Shown: positions 62,453 through 64,000 of the stretch, in pieces | Numbering within the stretch: the first letter of the stretch is position 1 | Layout: each line of letters opens with the position of its first letter | From: Paracoccaceae bacterium | GTDB taxonomy: Bacteria; Pseudomonadota; Alphaproteobacteria; Rhodobacterales; Rhodobacteraceae | Direction of reading: 5' to 3' | Assembly: GCA_018222585.1 (NCBI GenBank) | Contig: JAAFAB010000004.1 | Coordinates: 62,001-126,000, forward strand | DNA length: 64,000 nt | Position numbers and translations under genes: made by a program | Notes under the pieces: model-generated | Databases searched by the model: none | Told to the model about the DNA's origin: nothing | The model's input: the letters and a program-made list of their open reading frames with translations, nothing else

Positions 62453-63847
62453 TCAGTCCTTGGGGCCGATCATGTCTTCGGGGCGCACGACACGGTCGAA
62501 GGTCTCTTCGTCGACGAAGCCGAGGCCGATGGCCTCTTCCTTCAGGGTGGTGCCGTTCTTGTGTGCGGTCTTGGCGACCTTGGTGGCGTTGTCGTAGCCG
62601 ATGGTGGGGGCCAGCGCGGTGACCAGCATCAGGCTTTCCTTCATCAGCTTGTCGATGCGCGGCAGGTTGGCCTGGGTGCCGACGACCATGTTGTCGGTGA
62701 AGGCGGAGGCCGAGTCGCCAAGCAGCTGCATCGACTGCAGCACGTTGTAGGACATCATCGGGTTGTAGACGTTCAACTCGAAGTGACCCTGGCTGCCGGC
62801 GAAACCGATGGCCGCGTCATTGCCCATGACATGTGCGCAGACCATGGTCAGCGCTTCCGCCTGGGTCGGATTCACCTTGCCCGGCATGATCGAGCTGCCC
62901 GGCTCGTTTTCCGGCAGGATCAGTTCGCCCAGACCGGACCGGGGGCCCGAGCCCAGCAGACGCATGTCGTTGGCGATCTTGAACAGCGAGGCGGCGACGG
63001 TCTTCAGCGCGCCCGAGAACATGACCATGGCGTCATGGGCGGCCAGGGCTTCGAACTTGTTCGGCGCGGTGACGAAGGGCAGGCCGGTGATGTCCGCCAT
63101 GTTGGCGGCGACCATCTCGGCCCAGCCCTTCTTGGTGTTCAGGCCGGTGCCGACGGCGGTGCCGCCCTGGGCCAGCTCGTAGATGTCGCCAAGGGCAGAC
63201 TTCACGCGCTCGATGCCCTTGCGGACCTGGTGCGCGTAGCCGCCGAATTCCTGGCCCAGGGTCAGCGGAGTCGCGTCCTGGGTGTGGGTCCGGCCGATCT
63301 TGATGATGTCCTTGAACTCTTCCGACTTGGCTTCCAGCGCGGCAGCCAGCTTTTCCAGCCCGGGCAGCAGCGTGTCGCGGGCGGCCATGGCGATGCCGAC
63401 ATGCATCGCGGTCGGGAAGGTGTCGTTCGAGGACTGACCCATGTTGCAGTGATCGTTCGGGTGCACCGGTGATTTCGAGGCCAGCTCGCCGCCCAGCATC
63501 TCGATGGCGCGGTTGCTGATCACCTCGTTGGCGTTCATGTTCGACTGGGTGCCGGAACCGGTCTGCCAGACCACCAGCGGGAAGTTGTCGTCGAACTTGC
63601 CTTCGATCACCTCACCGGCGGCGGCGATGATCGCATCGGCGATCTCGGGCTCCATGGTGCCCAGTTCCTTGTTGGCCATGGCACAGGCCTTCTTGATCAC
63701 GCCGAGCGCGCGGATGATCGGAACCGGCTGCTTTTCCCAGCCAATGGGGAAGTTCATGATCGACCGCTGGGTCTGGGCGCCCCAGTACTTGTCGGCGGGA
63801 ACTTCGAGGGGGCCGAAGCTGTCGGTTTCGGTACGGGTCTGCGACAT
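62453..63847 (-). CDS. fumC: class II fumarate hydratase
   Basis: TCA-cycle enzyme, 464 residues, which hydrates fumarate to malate without an iron-sulfur cluster. Conserved blocks: [55 protein letters not shown], and [19 protein letters not shown], the fumarase/aspartase signature. The ATG at 63847 gives [20 protein letters not shown], the normal start. It is followed by a strong terminator and then a DUF4169/RHH cluster. Confidence 0.97.
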   Translation of the reverse strand: MSQTRTETDSFGPLEVPADKYWGAQTQRSIMNFPIGWEKQPVPIIRALGVIKKACAMANKELGTMEPEIADAIIAAAGEVIEGKFDDNFPLVVWQTGSGTQSNMNANEVISNRAIEMLGGELASKSPVHPNDHCNMGQSSNDTFPTAMHVGIAMAARDTLLPGLEKLAAALEAKSEEFKDIIKIGRTHTQDATPLTLGQEFGGYAHQVRKGIERVKSALGDIYELAQGGTAVGTGLNTKKGWAEMVAANMADITGLPFVTAPNKFEALAAHDAMVMFSGALKTVAASLFKIANDMRLLGSGPRSGLGELILPENEPGSSIMPGKVNPTQAEALTMVCAHVMGNDAAIGFAGSQGHFELNVYNPMMSYNVLQSMQLLGDSASAFTDNMVVGTQANLPRIDKLMKESLMLVTALAPTIGYDNATKVAKTAHKNGTTLKEEAIGLGFVDEETFDRVVRPEDMIGPKD

Positions 63848-64000
63848 GTCAGGTCTCCGAAAGGGAACGTCGCAGGTGGTTTACCCGATCACGGGCCGGT
63901 TTCAATGCCGTTCCCGCTAACATTTTGCCGATGTCGGGGGTGTCCCGGCCCTTGTGATCACACGGCACGGGCCCAGGAAGGGGGCAGGGCCCCCCGCGTG
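63848..64000 (-). other. upstream region of fumC (window end)
   Basis: No gene visible. The AGGTCTCCGAAAGG stretch next to the start suggests the leader; rc of it gives a weak GGAGACCTG ribosome binding site directly upstream of the ATG. Confidence 0.4.

Overview
The window is a GC-rich alphaproteobacterial segment, most likely from the Rhodobacteraceae. The evidence is family-level: many ABC importers for peptides, sugars and amino acids, a pair of Hint-domain/RTX proteins, and a fumC / DUF4169 / ribbon-helix-helix / MocA-like cluster. No 16S or other placing marker is present, so genus is not called.

Layout. (1) 2-4799: a peptide-type ABC operon (solute-binding protein cut by the window edge, two permeases, fused double ATPase). 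(2) 4964-12440: a CodA-family deaminase followed by a BMP-type ABC importer with an embedded amidase. The deaminase carries Cys310 where E. coli cytosine deaminase has Asp314, and a RutR-like palindrome lies upstream of the BMP gene. Together these suggest pyrimidine-base salvage, possibly of 5-methylcytosine. (3) 12694-18157: ytfQ-ytfR-ytfT-yjfF galactofuranose-type importer with a terminal FadR-type GntR regulator. (4) 18183-26970: a methyltransferase-like membrane protein, a giant autotransporter with four choice-of-anchor-D and eight Ig-like repeats, and a divergent NarL-type two-component pair. (5) 27109-28959: an SDR and a divergent AraC regulator sharing two direct repeats 21 bp apart. 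(6) 29577-40200: a second peptide ABC operon continuing without gaps into five hydrolase/lyase-type genes, then a convergent GntR regulator with two winged-helix domains. (7) 40645-46850: N-deacylase, polar amino-acid ABC importer and PLP C-S lyase in one operon, with a divergent LysR gene and a palindromic operator.

(8) 46851-50483 is a decayed accessory patch: a broken hypothetical gene and an IS1182-type insertion sequence whose transposase has a nonsense codon. (9) 50521-54626: SLC13/TrkA-C transporter, tRNA-Leu(CAA), agmatinase-family enzyme, and a gene-poor stretch with a half-tRNA remnant. (10) 54627-60319: two paralogous RTX/Hint proteins. (11) 60261-63847: housekeeping-like cluster (MocA-like, RHH, DUF4169, serine hydrolase, fumC).

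The most promising undescribed biology is in three places: the peptide importer plus hydrolase cassette (29577-40200), the deacylase/importer/C-S lyase module (40645-46850), and the 5-methylcytosine-deaminase-like gene linked to a BMP importer and RutR-like site (4964-12440). All functions are read from the sequence and remembered family features; no database search was run.
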